From Eublepharis macularius (Eukaryota; Chordata; Lepidosauria; Squamata; Eublepharidae), in the NCBI RefSeq assembly GCF_028583425.1, contig NC_072801.1:64185766-64249765 (forward strand): 64,000 bases of DNA. The letters are read 5' to 3'. Position numbers and translations under genes: made by a program. The notes under the pieces were generated by a model that did no database searches, was not told the DNA's origin, and worked only from the letters and a program-made list of their open reading frames with translations. Shown here in pieces: positions 34,481-52,289 of this stretch (position 1 is its first letter; every line of letters begins with the position of its first letter).

Positions 34481-35980
34481 CTGGTGGAATAACCTTCTCC
34501 AACAGCCTATTCCACTAGCAACATCTCTTTAGGAAATGGAAGTAACTCTATCCATCCCCTTGACTTGTAAATATACTAAAGATAAGCAGCCAAACTTGAT
34601 AAGGTGCTTATGTCAAATTATTTCCACATTTAAATACTCTGAATACAGATGTGCAATTTCTCCCCTCTAACTTAATAGGAAGTGTGCTCCCTTTTAAAAC
34701 AGCAGGAGGTAAATATCCCCCCCCCCAATCTTTTCCTATGTCCATTGTTTTTTACCATCAATTTTGGTGCAGAAGATGTAGAGCATATGCCTTCATCTGG
34801 GATCTCAGCTTCTTTACTGACTGAAGCTTCTGCATCTTTAGGACTGGATGACTGGGAGAAATTTATCCACTATACATTTTTCTCAGGACAAAGTTGCAGT
34901 GGTAAGAAAAGCAGCATTTGCTGAATGTCTCCCAGTTAAAAGGCACAGGATTCTCAACCAGGACAGGAGATAGCAATTGTACCTTGTGGCTTGGGCTGTA
35001 GCATTTGGAGGATGCAGGAATGGCTGGACCATTCATCTGGGATATAGCATCTTTTAAATGCAGGGGCCAGCAGGAAAGATCAACTCCTAGGGCCTGTTCA
35101 TACTGCAGAATACCACTGCTACATAAGTGTCTGAACAAGCTGCTATCTATGGATGGCTAATGGTCTTTGGCAGGTGATTCCTATGCAAATATATTGTATC
35201 TCACTTCCCACGGCCAAGATTAATCACCAGCAGTGGAAATTGGTTCTAGAGTTTAATCAGTTACATCCTACCCAAATTTCATTGCAGATCAGAAGGTCAT
35301 GTGTCTAAGATAAAAAACACACCATACAGATGTCATGTGAACAGGAAAATGTATATTCCTGGGGAGAGGGGGTGGCAGTGGATGGTACACTTGTTTGTTC
35401 GAACCAAATATTGAATTGAGGCTAAGGACTTGTGGTTACAAAGCAGGCAGGAAATGGAGGAGGGTGGGGTGACATCATTATCGGTCCTAAAAAACATAAC
35501 TTTCTATGACTCTTTTCCTATCACTTTATTTTATTAATAGCACACCTGTCCTTCACAAATAGGAAGTTATTAATTCCTGAAATGAAGAGTATTGAGACTC
35601 AAAGCTACTCTGAACTGGATTATCTACCCATCTTCCTAATTGGAAATATACATAGAGGGGGCTGTGTTTACAGTGATGAGGGGAAGTATACTTTGCACAT
35701 GCTCAGAGGTATGTTATTTTCAGGATCATAAAATATCCATTACATTGCAAAACATTAGAAGATAAAAGTGTGTGGCTTTCATGGTACACATTCCCTGTGA
35801 GAGAAGAGATTCCAGTAATTAGGAACCAAGGGTGGGGTGAGGGGATGCAGGGCCAGAAAATGACACAATGTGAAATTCCTGCCCAGGCTTACAGAACAAA
35901 AATTTATATGATTCTTAACTATGACTCAAAAAGGAAATGGAGCACCTTCTTGCACGATCATTTGTATGTATCATGATCAT
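34481..35980. other. Intergenic, nothing recognised
   Basis: No exon or named repeat was seen. Confidence 0.4.
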
Positions 35981-35982
35981 GT

Positions 35983-36233
35983 CAGTTTGGTGTAGTGGTT
36001 AAGAGCGCGGGACTCTAATCTGGAGAACCGGGTTTGATTCCCCACTCCTCCACTTGAAGCCAGCTGTTGCATCAGTCACAGCTTCTAGGAGCTCTCTCAG
36101 CCCCACCCACCTCACAGGGTGATTCTTGTGCGGATAATGATAACATACTTTGTAAACCACTCTGAGTGGGTATTAAGTCATCCTGAAGGGCGGTATGTAA
36201 ATTGAATGTTATTATTACAATATTATTATTACA
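35983..36233 (+). repeat. tRNA-derived SINE (second family)
   Basis: A-box region 'tggtgtagtggttaagagcg', B-box region 'gggtttgattccccactcc', then 'ccacttgaagccagctg', the tail 'ctctgagtgggtattaagtc', 'ctgaagggcggtatgtaaat' and TTA repeats. A sister copy is at 47848. Confidence 0.85.
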
Positions 36234-36402
36234 CAATCTTCTATAGCAGAATGCATGAAAAACAGGTAGTACACACCCTGCAAGTATTCTAGAATGTGGC
36301 TAAATCAAATTTCACTGTGCCTGAGCCTATATATAACCAAATAGAAAAGAGGAAGGAAAAAACCACATTCCGGTGACATGTCCTTTAGAAAAAGAAGGAA
36401 AA

Positions 36403-36563
36403 GGCCGTTTTCACACTGCTTACCGGCCACGGAACATTGCGCCAAGCTCCCAGAACGACAGCGTCTTCCAGGTGCGGTTTCTCATGAGTTGTTCTCGCAT
36501 GAAATTGTGCCAGGAAGACGCTGTTGTGATGTTCCATGGCCAGTAAGCAGTGTGAAAATGGCC
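36403..36563. mobile_element. MITE, 161 bp
   Basis: Inverted arms 'ggccgttttcacactgctta' and 'taagcagtgtgaaaatggcc' extend inward through 'ccggccacggaacat' / 'atgttccatggccag' and 'cagcgtcttcc' / 'ggaagacgctg', so almost the whole element is palindromic. Target duplications cannot be resolved in the A-rich flanks. Confidence 0.8.
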
Positions 36564-36594
36564 AAAAACAGGATCCATTTTCTAATAGGCTCGT

Positions 36595-36665
36595 TTCAAT
36601 GGGATTGAGTCCTAATTAACTCAATGAGATTCACTTCTGAGTAAATATGCGTAGGACTGGAATGC
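36595..36665. repeat. Palindromic dispersed repeat
   Basis: 'tttcaatgggattgagtcct', 'aattaactcaatgagattca' and 'cttctgagtaaatatgcgta' with 'ggactgg' is a squamate short palindromic repeat. Confidence 0.45.
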
Positions 36666-36699
36666 ATTTGTATATGAAAATATACAAATGCATTATAGT

Positions 36700-36882
36700 T
36701 TCAGGTAAGGAACCGTGTTGGTCTGCAGTAGGAACAACAGGATTTGAATCCAGTGGCCCACAAGACCCACAAGATTTTGGGGGTATAAACTTTCAAGAAT
36801 CAAAGCTCCCTTCTTCAGGAGGTATCTGAAGAAGGGAACTTTGACTCTCAAAAGCTTATACCCTGGACTCAAATCCTGTGGT
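36700..36882. repeat. Inverted dimer with two hammerhead-like cores
   Basis: Head-to-head copies. Right copy, plus: GGTAT (36821-36825), CTGAAGA (36826-36832), a weak stem II, AAAA in place of GAAA, then GCTT and ATACC (36858-36862), which pairs perfectly with GGTAT as stem I. The left copy on minus keeps CTGAAGA and GAAA. Confidence 0.7.
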
Positions 36883-36961
36883 TTCTCTTTGATATATAAT
36901 CAAAGAGAAGATGATATTGTGTTCAGGTTATGTTCAATGAAAATATAACTGGAATAAGTGC

Positions 36962-36967
36962 TTTATT
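36962..36967 (-). terminator. Poly(A) signal of the six-finger gene
   Basis: AATAAA on minus, 247 bases past the stop at 37214. Confidence 0.55.
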
Positions 36968-37213
36968 TCCCCCTTTGGCCATGGTAATGCTATCCAAACA
37001 TGCATCTTGCCTGAGATTTCTGCAGGAAGAATATTTTGTTTTCATACAATGGCAGTTCCCCCTTGCCAGAGAGAGAGGGGAGGAAATCCTCAAATTGTTC
37101 TAAGGTTCTCCTGTCCCCTTCAGATTCTTTTGTTCATAGTGGATTAACATTCTTTTTAAAATTCTTCTTTGACTAATCAAGCTTTCCCACCAGCAGAGTG
37201 GATTTTCTGTTGC

Positions 37214-38416
37214 CTAATGAACCCCAGCCTCCCAGTTTAATGTTTTCCTGCCTTTCAGGAGGTGTTTGGAAGTTTTCTCAGCTTGGTGGATTGCCTCATG
37301 CTGGTGACGGTTGGAGTTCTGGCTGAAGCCCTTCCCACACAGCCTGCACTTGTAGGGTCTTTCGCCCGTGTGGATGCGCTGATGCTCAGTGAGGACAGAG
37401 CTGCGTGTAAAACTCTTGCCACACTTCACACAGGTGTAGGGCTTCTCACCTGTGTGAGTGATATGATGCCGGATAAAATCCGTGCTGCGTGCAAAGCATT
37501 TCCCACACTGTGGACACCTATAGGGCTTTTCAAACAAATGGCGCCTCTGGTACTTCAACTTCTTTGAGCTCCAAGGGAGGTTTTCCCCAGGCAACTGAGA
37601 TCCCCCTCCAGGTCCCAGCTTAGTCCCTATACCCTCATCTATTGTCATCAGCTTTTTAGGCCCACTCTTCTGGTCCTCTGTCCTTTGCCGGTTCTTTCTC
37701 CAACATGCCAGGCTACTCATTTTCTCTTTGCTGTGAGTCCTCTCATGCTGGTTCCGGTTGGAACTTTGGCTAAACCCTTGCCCACAATGGCTGCATTTGT
37801 ATGGCTTTTCACCTGTATGGATCCTTTGATGTTCAAGGAGGATGGAACTTCGACTGAAGCTCTTCCCGCAGTCTAAACACAGATAAGGCCTTTCTCCAGT
37901 ATGGGTTCTCTGATGTCTTAAGAGATCTGTGCTCCTGTGGTAACTTTTCCCACAGTCAGAGCATCTGTAGGATTTAGACTTGCCATACAGGGACCCTGTG
38001 GGAGCCTTGAACTTTTGTTTATGAAGAGCCAGTTGGTCTTCTACAGGATCTGCTTGCTGGATTTCCTCATCTCCTTTCCATTTGGGGACACTCAAGGCTA
38101 TTCCAAGACTTTCTTTCTGTGAACTTTCTTCTTTCTTCTTACTTTCTGCTGGGAGAGTCAGAATCCAGGCAGAATTTGTTCCGTGTGCTGTGAACAGAAA
38201 ACAGGTTTGGCCACCAAATTAAACACCTGCTTTAAAACAGCATACTCCTCCTCCTGGGTAACAAAGGGACAGTTTTTTTCCTGCCAGATGCTATTGTGTG
38301 TAAACTTGTGTTGGTTTAAAGGTGATGTGGGAGAAGACTTCCAAGACAAGGAATCTTTGAAACAAAATGGGGAAAAACAACCTGGGGAAAAATGATAGTT
38401 TTTGTTTTGCTAGTGT

Positions 38417-38470
<54 letters not shown>

Positions 38471-38646
38471 TTCCTCAAATCAGGGTAAGCCCTGGTCTAT
38501 GCGCCCTTTTCTGTATGTTCCTTATCCTTACCTGGTGTAAGCACCAATGACCCACCAGTAGAGATGCTGAGAGGCAGGAGCAAATACAAGGAACCTTCAG
38601 CTGAGGGGCAGGAGGCAGCAGAAACAGAGAGAACTCCAGCCTCCAT
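37214..38646 (-). CDS. C2H2 zinc-finger protein, six fingers in two triplets
   Basis: Two coding exons are proposed. Exon 1 is 38646-38532: ATG, MEAGVLSVSAAS, donor G|GTAAGG, one spare base. Exon 2 is 38187-37214: acceptor 'ttctgttcacag', phase matching, first codon GCA, TAG stop. Exon 2 carries a lysine/glutamate-rich lead (ESKKKEESSQKES) and six C2H2 fingers as two sets of three, separated by about 70 residues. The sets repeat each other: RSTDLLRH / RSTDFIRH, RSSILLEH / RSSVLTEH, QSSNRNQH / QNSNRHQH, so a three-finger block was duplicated. No KRAB or SCAN domain is visible. Exon 1 coding is supported only by phase and splice sites; otherwise translation could start inside exon 2. It is probably a DNA-binding regulator and not nameable, though it sits where human has ZNF688/785/689. 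Confidence 0.8.
38418..38469. repeat. CA microsatellite in intron
   Basis: 26 uninterrupted CA units between the two exons of the six-finger gene. Confidence 0.97.
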
Positions 38647-38736
38647 AGGAAGAACTAGATGGAGAAGCAAGGCAGAGTTGAAAAGGAGAGCACACCCAAC
38701 AGACGCAATCCAAGGGAGTGTGGGAAAGGAGGCTGA

Positions 38737-38775
38737 CTTTGCAAAGCATCCTGGAAGATGTAGTTTCCCAAACTG
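38737..38775 (-). promoter_or_regulatory. ZNF143-type promoter motif
   Basis: On minus: 'gggaaactacatcttccagg' followed by 'atgctttgc', close to the ACTACAnnTCCCAGnATGC element bound by ZNF143/THAP11 near many vertebrate start sites. It lies about 95 bp upstream of the proposed ATG at 38646. Confidence 0.6.
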
Positions 38776-38829
38776 GCAAACTAGAGAGATTTTTTAAAAA
38801 AAGAAAAGAAGGGAGAGTAAATTGGGGGA

Positions 38830-39640
38830 GGAGGAAGGAAAACGGAATGGATTCTGGGGAAAGACGAGAAAGAATGAATGGTTTCCAAGGATGAAGGAGG
38901 GAAAAAGAGTTAATGTAAACAGAAAATTAGAAGAGGGATTTTTTGGTACCATCATAACTGAATGGCTTGTTCTAGGATCCCCTACTGGAATGATCTGGGT
39001 GTGTAAAGGTAAGTTTCTAGTTTCAAAAGGGAATGTGTAGATTGTGTTCTTGACAATTGTTCGGTAAGTATACTTCTAGGTTTTAGTGCCACTGTAAAAC
39101 ATTTAAATGTTATTTTATTAAAAGAGCTTAATAATTACGATGTAAACATTAAATGCTATATGGGGTGGGGGTGGGGGTCTGTTTCACGCTGTTCCCCTTT
39201 ACTGCCTCCTCACTACAAAATTTCTGCCTTGAAGCAAATTAGGTAGACAAGAACAGGCATAGTTACGTTCATGTACAACTAATTATGAGAATGTTTTTTT
39301 TAAAAAGCAACATTACTTATGACGGAGACTTCCACAGTCTAGGCATATTTTAATTCTTCAATCGATTGTTTACCAAGTTTCCCAACAAAGGTATGGAGAA
39401 CTTAGTCGCGGTGAGCCAAATCTGGAAAACGATTTGGGATTGTGCTCCTCTAATCTTTAAAAAAAACATGTAACATAAATTCTGAAAATGAGCGTCAGTC
39501 TTTAAATACAATAGAAATTAATCCAGAGTTTTATTCCAAAATTTAGAGTAACTGTTCCCTGAAAAATTGCATGATGAAAAAGACCTTTCTGGGGGGGAAA
39601 TCCGCCAGATCCCTTTAAAATTTCCAGTTTCTAGCCTTCC
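38830..39640. other. Intergenic between head-to-head genes
   Basis: A/G-rich then AT-rich. Three G-runs at 39162-39178 may form a weak quadruplex. No repeat was named. Confidence 0.4.
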
Positions 39641-40017
39641 ATTCAAATGGCGGCGACTAAACGAGCGTCAGCTATTGTCTTCCCGCACTCAAGATGGCTA
39701 CCGCCCATGACCTTTTCCTTTTTTTTTTGCCCTTGCTCAAAATGGTGAATTCTAACTTCAGCGGGGCTAGCACCCTTACTCAAGATGACATCCACGCTTT
39801 TTCTTGCAACGCAAACAGCGCCCCAGCTCCCGTTTGCCCTCAGCAGAGATGGCGGCACTTTGGCCGCCCGACCTCTGCAAAGAAGGGCTTGTCTATTGGT
39901 TGCGGTTGAAAGCAAGGTCTACCACTATTGGCCGAGCTGGATCTGGAGAACCATCTGAGAAGGTCGGGCGGTGGCGGTGGTAGGAGAAGGGCAGGGGAAC
40001 AGGGCGAGGAAGAGCTG
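39640..40017 (+). promoter_or_regulatory. PRR14 promoter with YY1 cluster and untranslated exon 1
   Basis: Five YY1-like boxes (core AAnATGGC or close) on plus: 39644-39654, 39690-39698, 39738-39747, 39781-39790 (weak, GATGAC) and 39845-39856. Inverted CCAAT boxes are at 39895-39899 and 39927-39931. The first exon probably ends at 40017 before GTGAGC ('gaagagctg' then donor). Confidence 0.6.
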
Positions 40018-40332
40018 GTGAGCTGAAGGGAGGGGGGTAAGAAACCTGAGAGCGTGCTTTCTTTTAAATGTAGTTTTTATTTAATCTGAGATGCCTGAAT
40101 TGATGCGGGTACTTATTTGATTGAGATAGTGATTTGGTTGAGAAAGTGTGGCTGCAGATGAGATACCCCGGCTGGGGGTGGGGTGGGGTTGAGGTGGGAT
40201 GCCGTATGCCGGTAAGTATGGAGAAGGATGTGCCTGGCGAATGGTGGGATTGGGGACAGCAGAGGGATCTGATGGAAGATGCCTGGAAGAGATCGTGAGA
40301 GAAGGAGGTGGAAAGCTCGTGGGAGGAAGACT

Positions 40333-40541
40333 TAGAGGGATTTCTCCAGGTTGGGAAATTTCTGGAGAACTGGGGGTAGTGAAGCCTGGTTTGGGGAGGG
40401 GAGGGACCTAGGCGGGATACCATGCCATAGAGTCCACCCTCTAACGTAGTAGCCATTTTCTCCAGGGGAACTGGCTCGGAGATTAGTTGTAATTCCGGGA
40501 GATCTAGACCTACAGCCACCACCTGGAAGTTGGCAACCGTA
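40333..40541. mobile_element. hAT-type MITE (agggttgcc family)
   Basis: 'ccaggttgggaaatttctgg', 'ccatagagtccaccctctaa', 'agccattttctccaggggaa' and right end 'gttggcaaccgta'. The left end is eroded. It lies in PRR14 intron 1. Confidence 0.8.
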
Positions 40542-41021
40542 GGGATCATGCAGGAGATCGTGGTGGAAAGATGTTTGGGGGCAGGGTGGAGAGAAGAAAT
40601 GGAGTGGAGGATGCCCAGGGTTTGAAGAGAATGTGAAAGAGGAGCTCTGGCAGAAGGCTTTTTGAGTAAAGGTACTTAAGTAGCTAGTTAAGAGGTTCGA
40701 GTGTATATATGTCTGTGGCTGGGGGAGGAATTACTTGGGGAAATAATGGTGGGGCAGATCAATGGGATATATCCTGTGTGCCCCAGATACACCTTTTTTC
40801 TTACAGGCAAGGTTTCCTTTGACATTGTCCTCCTCCTGTTTAGTAGGACACACCACAGGAAAGGTGCATATTTAGTAAGAAGGAAAGTGATCCTAAACAA
40901 TGAAGCCTAGTTAGGTAGAAAGAAAGGGATGGGAGGAGTGACCCTGGTTGACTGTAATTTTCTTTGCTTCTTGAATCCTCTGTTTCTCGAATCCTCTGTT
41001 TTTTAACCTTTCTGGATAGGA

Positions 41022-41262
41022 GACTGTAGAACAGCAGGATTGGAGTCCAGTGGGACCTTGGAGACGAACAAGATTTTCAGGGTATAAACTTCTGAGAGTC
41101 AGAGCTCTCTTCTTCACATACCATTTCAGATATCACTTCAAATATTCTTTGCATCTGAAGAAGGGAGCTTTGACTCTCAAAAGCTTACACCCTGAAAATC
41201 TTGTTGGGCTCTAAGATGCCACTGGACTCCGATCTTGCTGTTCCGCTATCCTGTACAGCATA
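41022..41262. repeat. Inverted dimer of hammerhead-like repeat
   Basis: Left copy 'gtagaacagcaggattggag' to 'agagtcagagctctcttctt'. Right copy 'ctgaagaagggagctttgac' through 'cactggactccgatcttgct'. About 50 bp separate them. The right core keeps CTGAAGA and stem II (GGGAG/CTCTC) but has AAAA for GAAA. PRR14 intron 1. Confidence 0.75.
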
Positions 41263-41424
41263 TTGTTCTTGCTGGAAAAAAAATAAGGTTGTTGGGGACG
41301 GGAGAGAGGGAATACTGCTCCCAGCTGAGGAGTGAGATTTTCAGGAATGAAAAGTTAAGGTGGAAGAGAGGCTGCGATCCTACTTATGTTTCATTTCATT
41401 GAAACAAGAGTGACTTAGTTCGAA

Positions 41425-41490
41425 GCTCATGCAGGGGATAAATGTTAATCTTTAAGATGCCACTGGACTTCTGTTTTGTTTTACTCCAGA
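41425..41490 (+). repeat. Scrap of hammerhead-like repeat
   Basis: 'gaagctcatgcaggggataa' and 'ctttaagatgccactggact' match the 3' half of the family. Confidence 0.45.
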
Positions 41491-41810
41491 GTAGACATTA
41501 TTAGATGTGGTCTGTAAGGGTTGTTTACAGCAGGTACTGACTAATTAGTTTAATTCGCTGTAGACTCATTGTGATTTGAGACTGCCTGATCGAGTCACTG
41601 GGGTCAACTGCTGCACTGGCCCCTGTTGTTTATGTCTTGGTGTGGAACCTGATATGTCCAGCAGCTAATTTTTGGTGTCTTGGTTTCTGCCATGCGGTAG
41701 AAAGAAACAAAGCAGCATCACTGAGCTGCCCTTACTCTACTTCTAATGGTCATGTTGGACTTCTAGCCTACTTATCCATTCTGCTATGTAAAAGCCGAGC
41801 CGTATTGGCA

Positions 41811-42225
41811 ACGACTCACTTTTTATCCTTGCGCAGGGACACTGAGGGGCCTGCAGGTGCGCAGGTGCACCTGCACAAAGATAAAAGGCGAGTCATCAGT
41901 GCGTCCTGGCGAGACCGCTGTGGAGCCTTGGGAGGTCCACGCTGGGACACTGTGCCACCTGTGACAGGCCTCTGAGGAGCCATGGAGCCGGTGGGAAGGC
42001 ACAGCGTGGCCCTGCAGTTGCCACGGAGGCAGTGGGAAGGCCGTGCTCGGGGCAGGGCTCCCCGTGGCCACTGCAAGGCCTTGGAAGGGCCATACTGGTG
42101 CAGCCCTCCCAAGGCCCCACTGCTAGAGCCCGTTGTATTTCTTCTCACAATGGGCTCTGTTGCTAGTAATATAATAGAGAGGGTAATGAGAGTTGACAGT
42201 TCAGAGGAGATGTCTATCATGTAGG
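41811..42225. repeat. Unclassified GC-rich block with hairpin
   Basis: Much richer in GC than the surrounding PRR14 intron. Arms 41811-41838 ('cactttttatccttgcgcag') and 41873-41897 ('gcacaaagataaaaggcgag') are near complements. The end holds a second palindrome 'agagcccgttgta' / 'cacaatgggctct' (42125-42161). It looks like an inserted repeat of unknown type. Confidence 0.4.
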
Positions 42226-42950
42226 AGCTGAAGTTGGCCTTCCCCTAACATGTTTGCATTGGGATCTTTTAAAAGAAGTCTTGGTGGTAACTTGTTTTCT
42301 TCTGTGCTGCTCTGGCTCGTGCCTCCTGTAGGTTTTGTATCTTCAGATTTGCTCCTTTAATTCATTGGTGCTCATCTGCTTTTGCCAGATGCCTGCTTGG
42401 TTTGTGTGTCTCACTCTGCTTAATACTGTTAACTTTGTGCTGGGAAATGTTCCTCTTGCCATGTGAGCTTCTAGTCTGGTTACCCCTAGAGAATCCCTGT
42501 GGGGAGAGTTTGGATTTTTTGTTGTTGCTAACGTGCTGTTTGCATGGTAGTTAATGGTGTATAATTATCTTCTCTGAGGGGAGGCATAATTAATCCCCCT
42601 CATGCCTTTGTACCTTCTTTTTCCTCAGAAGAATTGTGATTGGCACTGTGGGGAAAGATATCTTTGTGAACCAACGGGGCTATCAGATGTGATGTTAAGG
42701 CATTCATAAAGGGGTACCTCATAAGAACTGGGCACCCCTTTACATAACATACTCTTCTTTTTTGAGCTTACAGGTAAATATGATCCTCCCCCCCCAAACA
42801 CTTATAAAAGACAGAACCCTGGCTGCAGAGCCAGGATAGGATATGTTCCAAGTGAATCTGAAGTAAGAGTGTTTTACATGGATAAGGCAGAGCTGCATCT
42901 GTGTTGAGCAGGGGGGTGATGGCTTCATGCAGGTGTCTTCCTTTTTTTCA
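42226..42950. other. PRR14 intron 1, 3' part
   Basis: Nothing nameable was seen. Confidence 0.4.
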
Positions 42951-42951
42951 G

Positions 42952-43054
42952 AAGCGGAGAAGTGAAGGATGAGGGCCCGGTGGGCCACTCTAGGCCGGCC
43001 TCCAAACCTCTGATCCTGGGGGTGAGGGGAGATCTCTGCTTCCTGGAACCAGCC
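42952..43054 (+). other. PRR14 5' UTR part of exon with start codon
   Basis: The exon opens after 'cctttttttcag' at 42952. An upstream ATG at 42968 gives a short frame ending in TGA. The frame of the real start is also open without ATG back to 42962. Confidence 0.6.
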
Positions 43055-51417
<8,363 letters not shown>

Positions 51418-52264
51418 GCTGAACAGAGCTTGCATCTGTAAAGAAGAAAGGGTAGCCTAGAATCCTTTGCACTCCTGTTTCCCCACCCCCCCAGAAGTAC
51501 CTGCTTCTCTGAACTAGCTGAGTGTCTTTCAAATGGCTGTCACCACTCCAGACTTCACCTGTGGTCATCTTTGTTCTCTAAGCCCAGTCATCCTGAAAGC
51601 TGGTCTTCTGTTACTGCTGTCTCATCCTCTGTGGATCCTTCGATCAGACTGCAAACATGGACACTGTATGAAAACTGAGTCACTCAGTGCCACCAGATCA
51701 GTCATCAAGCTGCCTGCTTTGGCACCGTATCTCAGATCTTTGGTTCACAAGTGCAAGAGGAAGAATGTTTGGGGTGTCCGGAGGCTGCCCCTTCTCTGTG
51801 CTCGTTCTACGCACAATTGGGCCACTGGTGCCTTGCATTGCTGGGTGGGTTGGTAGTAAGATTTTTTTCCGTCCAGTGCCCTATATCATTGTGTCATCTG
51901 CCAGAATGTGATGTGCCTGACCAGATGGGGAACAAATTACCCATTCTGGGTTTTCATCTCCCCCCAAACAATTTTCAGGCCTGTAGGTTGGAAAGGACAA
52001 AGGAAGCAGGCTTATTATGAGACAGAAGATGAAATGGACAAAAGGAAGAGTTGCTAAAAGTTGAGAAAAGGGGCATATATCCATGCCGGGTGGCAAAGCT
52101 TACAGGCCACAAACAGTTGAGAATCTTGCAGAATTGGTTTGGGTCTTCACTCAGGAGCAGAGCCTCAGTACTCCCAGTTCATGTTGACTTTCTGGGAAGA
52201 TATGTGCAGTTAGGCATGAGGTTTTTTTGTTTGCATTTTTGTATTAATCTATATTTCTAATAAA
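51418..52264 (+). terminator. PRR14 3' UTR and poly(A) signal
   Basis: AATAAA at 52259-52264 in an AT-rich context, about 840 bases beyond the stop, with a second 'aaataaa' shortly after. No other gene starts before it. Confidence 0.75.
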
Positions 52265-52289
52265 CATTTCAGCATAAAAAATAAATTCC

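Noticed and set aside
35983-36060. tRNA gene
   Set aside because: A and B box-like words are present, but no cloverleaf; it is the head of a SINE with a sister at 47848.
40064-40549. 161-codon gene on minus
   Set aside because: Largely overlaps the hAT-type MITE at 40333-40541.
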